Below, piece after piece: positions 18,118-20,873 of a stretch of 20,873 nt of DNA. Position 1 is the stretch's first letter, and every line of letters starts with the position of its first letter. The notes under the pieces were generated by a model. That model was not told the origin of the DNA, did not search any database, and was given only the letters and a program-made list of their open reading frames with translations. A program made the translations under genes and the position numbers. This DNA is from Saccoglossus kowalevskii (Eukaryota > Hemichordata > Enteropneusta > Harrimaniidae): contig NW_003134378.1 of NCBI RefSeq assembly GCF_000003605.2, positions 2,610-23,482 on the forward strand, written 5' to 3'.

Positions 18118-19860
18118 TATATCAAATTTAAGATATATAGTTTAGTTTATAGTAATATGGTTAAAACATAAACATGTCAGAAGTATGGATCCAGAAGATT
18201 ATGCTTGATTATGATAATTTTTTAACATTAAAATGATTGACATCTTGTATCTGATCAAAGAGTACTTGTCCATATTGAAAAATATTGCTCTGGAATAGCA
18301 TTAAAAACAAGTCATTGAAAATGACACAGTCCTCGTTAAATTAAGTTCTCTTTGTGCTCGTCATATTAAAGCGGAGGGGTTGTCACGAGCGTGTCCTTGA
18401 AACTTGAGTTCCACGTGGCGTATACAACAGATTGTTTATTTACATCAAAACACGTGTTCCATGTAGTAGTAATATGGCCAAAAATAAAAACAGCTGTTAT
18501 TCGGCCATCTTTTTTTGATCTGATTATGAAACACACTGATATGTATGATGTATGTGCCAAATACTAATGAAAATGGTACATAAATTGTGGAAATATACAT
18601 GTAGTAGTAAGGCCAAAAAGTCAGATGGCTGTCAATCGGCCATCCTTGACCAGATTTTGAAATAAATTGTCATGGACGTGCATCCTAACATGTATAAAGT
18701 ACATGTATGTGCCAAATTTGAATGAAACCTGACAGAGCATGTCCAAGATACCGCATAAAAAAAAAAAAAAAAATGCCTGCCACTCGTCCATCTTTGATCC
18801 AATTGCAAAATAAATATCATGGACATGTATCCTACATGTATAATCTATGTACCAAGTTTGAATGACAACTGACAAACCATGTCCAAAATACAACATTTTC
18901 AAAAAACAAGATGGCTGAATCGAATTGTTAAACCACTGCATGTGCATATGTCCCACATAAGGTACTAGGCACATGCAAAGAATGAACGAAATCGGTCTAC
19001 AGGATTCTGAAATATGACTCTGGACAAACTGAGGGACGGGCGGACACATGGACGGATGGACAGACTCAGGAACTCACGGACGGTCGGGGAAATGTATCCT
19101 AACATGTATGATCTATGTACTAAATTTGAATGAAAACTGACAAAGCATGTTCAAAATACGACATTTTCAAAAAAAAAAATGGCTGCCAGTCGGCCATCTT
19201 TGATCCAATTGTGAAATAAATCGTCATGAACATGTATCCTAACATGTTTAATCTATGTACCTAGTTTGAATGAAAACTGATGAAGCATGTCCAAAATACA
19301 ACATTTTCAAAAACTAAGATGGCTGCCAGTCGGCCATTTTGAATCGAATCGCTAAACCACTACATGTGCATATGTCCCACATAAAGTACTAGGCACATGC
19401 AAAGAATGAACGGAATCGGTCCAAGGGATTCTGAGATATGACTCAGGAAGGACGCACGGACACACAGACGCACAGACGAATGGAGACTAACAAAATGGGC
19501 ACCAGTCAGCCATTTTGAATACATCTATATATCTATAACATGATGTAAAACGAACATATAAAATTTGAACATAATCAGTAAGGGCATATCAGAGATATGG
19601 CTCTAGAAGTGCATTCATTAAAACAAAATGGCCGCCAGTCAGCCATTTTAAATTGGATCTGAAAAATAAAATGATGTGCATGAAGGTCCCATAATGTCCA
19701 ACGTATGTACAAAATTTGAACATTTATCCATAAACACCAAGATCCAGTTCTGGAATGCCAGAAATGCTTGATTTTGATGAGTTTTTAGCACAAAAATGGC
19801 CACCATTCGACCATCTTGAATCAGATCGTGAAACAAATCGACATGCGTATGCATAATTAG
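18118..19860. repeat. Copy of the 4200-5580 repeat split by a second repeat
   Basis: 18118-18310 aligns by eye with 4213-4375: CAAATTTAAGATATATAG, TTAACATTAAAATGATTGAC, GTACTTGTCCATATTGA and ATTGCTCTGGAATAGCATT occur in the same order. 19500-19855 aligns with 4380-5450 units (CCAGTCAGCCATTTTGAATA, ATAACATGATGTA, GGCCGCCAGTCAGCC). Between them, 18311-19490 is absent from the other locus. It contains two units (about 18770-19085 and 19165-19485) with AAGATGGCTG(CCAGT)CGGCCATTTTG, CACATGCAAAGAATGAACG and a GGACGG/ACAC-rich end. Confidence 0.75.
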
Positions 19861-19876
19861 CCCCTATAATTAGGGG
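19861..19876. repeat. Small palindrome CCCCTATAATTAGGGG
   Basis: Six-bp stem CCCCTA/TAGGGG with TAAT loop, at the right boundary of the repeat block. It could be an end of the repeat or a chance palindrome. Confidence 0.5.
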
Positions 19877-20551
19877 GCATATAAATTGAGTCGTGTCCAT
19901 GCATCCGTGTTCGCATATATGCGTTACCAGCTCGTGTGATCCAATTCAGTTCAGTGCTGGTATAGAAACGGGAATTGATAGTGTACAGGTGCACATCATG
20001 TTATTTTTTTGATTTGCCAAAGTTTCACTGTGTTTTTATTTGATTTTTAACATTTTAACGACTTTTTCCGACATCATGCCAAAATTACCCAAGTTTAATC
20101 CGAGTTTTTATGACACATGTGCAGTTCTCGATTGGGTGGAAATCACTATCATTTTCGTGTGAGGATATTGTATCCCGGAATTGTATCTTTCTTTGCGCAA
20201 CTCTTATATGAACAAAATTCTGTCTTGTCAATTTCAACTCTGCTTGTTATGGTATTTATACACTTTGTATTATCGTTTGTGTCTCGGGTTTGGTGATCGT
20301 GAGAAACTCTTGCTAACCTGGTGAGAGCTTTGCCAGAAAAACTGCCTTTCTATTATTGTTGTAAGAACTGAGTATGTATTGTGTAAATTGTAAAAGTTTA
20401 ATTGTCATTTAAGGGGCTTGCAGTGTTCTCTCCGGGATTCAAACATTGTGACAGTGCCACAATGCTGCTCTGAGACACGGCCACGCTTGCCAGACTACAT
20501 CACGCTCAAAATCATTATCACCATGCTTGATTTCTACACATTTACATTTGT

Positions 20552-20552
20552 C

Positions 20553-20586
<34 letters not shown>

Positions 20587-20873
20587 TTTATTGCATCCTT
20601 AGAATTACAAATGTTCTATTGGTTTACAGCAATAAATATATAAGTGATTAAAAAAAAATCAAAGTACGATAACGTAAAAAATAGAAAAAAAGAGTCAAGG
20701 TATTATATCCAAAAAAAGCTCATTTCTTAAAATAAATGATTTATGTAAAAATTCCCCTAAAAGTTTTATTATATTTCTGTCATTACTTTTCATTAAATAT
20801 GTGAATTTTTGCAGGTTGGTAATGATTTCTTTGGGGAATAAAATATTGGAAATAAAATCATTTCTATCTGTTC
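20552..20873 (-). mobile_element. 3' end of a non-LTR retrotransposon (LINE-like)
   Basis: Minus strand: end of an ORF (next entry), about 110 bp of 3' UTR, CAATAAAGTTATTATTATT and a (TTA/TAA)n tail of about 33 bp (20552-20584). This layout matches the 16515-16760 remnant and the 3' ends of CR1-like LINEs. The left (5') part lies beyond the window. No target-site duplication can be assessed. Confidence 0.6.
20695..20873 (-). CDS. C-terminus of a retrotransposon ORF (partial)
   Basis: 58 codons from the window edge to a TGA at 20697-20695. It reads TDRNDFISNILFPKEIITNL, then KSNDRNIIKLLGEFLHKSFI, then LRNELFLDIIP. Composition is protein-like (amphipathic, few repeats) in an AT-rich region, and it sits just before a LINE-type 3' UTR and tail. 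The LGEFLHKSFILR motif resembles C-terminal ends of invertebrate LINE polyproteins in my recollection, but no catalytic domain is in view, so the identity is inferred from context. Confidence 0.5.
   Translation of the reverse strand, partial: TDRNDFISNILFPKEIITNLQKFTYLMKSNDRNIIKLLGEFLHKSFILRNELFLDIIP

Larger units (their letters stand above)
17434..20873 (-). other. Large upstream intron (or 5' flank) rich in repeats
   Basis: At least 3.4 kb without any cadherin-like exon on either strand. It holds the 17-copy minisatellite (17480-18113), interleaved hairpin-type repeats (18118-19860), and a retroelement 3' end (20552-20873). Between 19878 and 20550 the sequence looks unique and has no convincing ORF. 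A short plus-strand frame at 20076-20162 (MPKLPKFNPSFYD..) ends at a TGA and continues open afterwards, but it has no recognised similarity. Confidence 0.75.

Noticed and set aside
20076-20360. Plus-strand frame MPKLPKFNPSFYD.. broken by one TGA
   Set aside because: A second frame is equally open here and neither resembles a known family; T-rich composition favours chance openness or old repeat debris.

Overview
This is a stretch of AT-rich, intron-rich invertebrate nuclear DNA. It is dominated by the 3' part of one large minus-strand gene, a primitive-type (type III, CadN/G-cadherin-like) classical cadherin. I assembled 18 coding exons by reading the reverse complement. Every junction is GT..AG, every codon phase matches the next exon, and the joined exons give 1415 uninterrupted codons ending in a stop at 851-853. 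The 5' end of the gene lies beyond the right edge, so the start codon and the first cadherin repeats are missing. The protein carries the non-chordate cadherin set of EGF and laminin-G modules before the membrane (the primitive classical cadherin domain). The host is therefore a non-vertebrate metazoan. Clade is only a guess: a hemichordate or other invertebrate deuterostome, or a lophotrochozoan.

Layout from left to right (3' to 5' of the gene): 1-714, downstream AT-rich DNA with nothing recognisable. 715-850, candidate 3' UTR with an AATAAA on the minus strand. 851-2009, two cytoplasmic exons (p120-catenin and beta-catenin binding). 3127-3368, EGF and most of the transmembrane helix. 5734-8725, laminin-G 2, EGF 2 and the end of laminin-G 1. 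10324-11160, laminin-G 1, EGF 1 and the Cys-rich part of the membrane-proximal domain. 11489-17433, the NC region and about five cadherin repeats. 17434-20873, an intron (or upstream DNA) filled with repeats.

Coding sequence is about a quarter of the gene span. The introns are rich in repeats: a 37-bp tandem repeat (1570-1668); a roughly 300-bp tandem array whose units carry an AAAATGGC..GCCATTTT hairpin (4200-5580), with relatives at 18118-19860; a roughly 140-bp-unit array bounded by terminal inverted repeats (14753-16025) with a cousin at about 8800-10240; a 17-copy 38-40-bp minisatellite (17480-18113) just upstream of an exon; and two minus-strand non-LTR-type 3' ends with TAA tails (16515-16760 and 20552-20873), the second keeping the C-terminal 58 codons of an ORF.

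The extracellular repeats would mediate calcium-dependent adhesion, and the cytoplasmic tail would couple to p120- and beta-catenin. I saw no second convincing host gene, no tRNA or rRNA, and no prokaryote-type system. The most testable oddities are a phase 0/0 candidate cassette exon inside laminin-G 2, the TIR-bounded array with a terminal hairpin, and the minisatellite carrying repeated splice-acceptor-like motifs beside a real acceptor.
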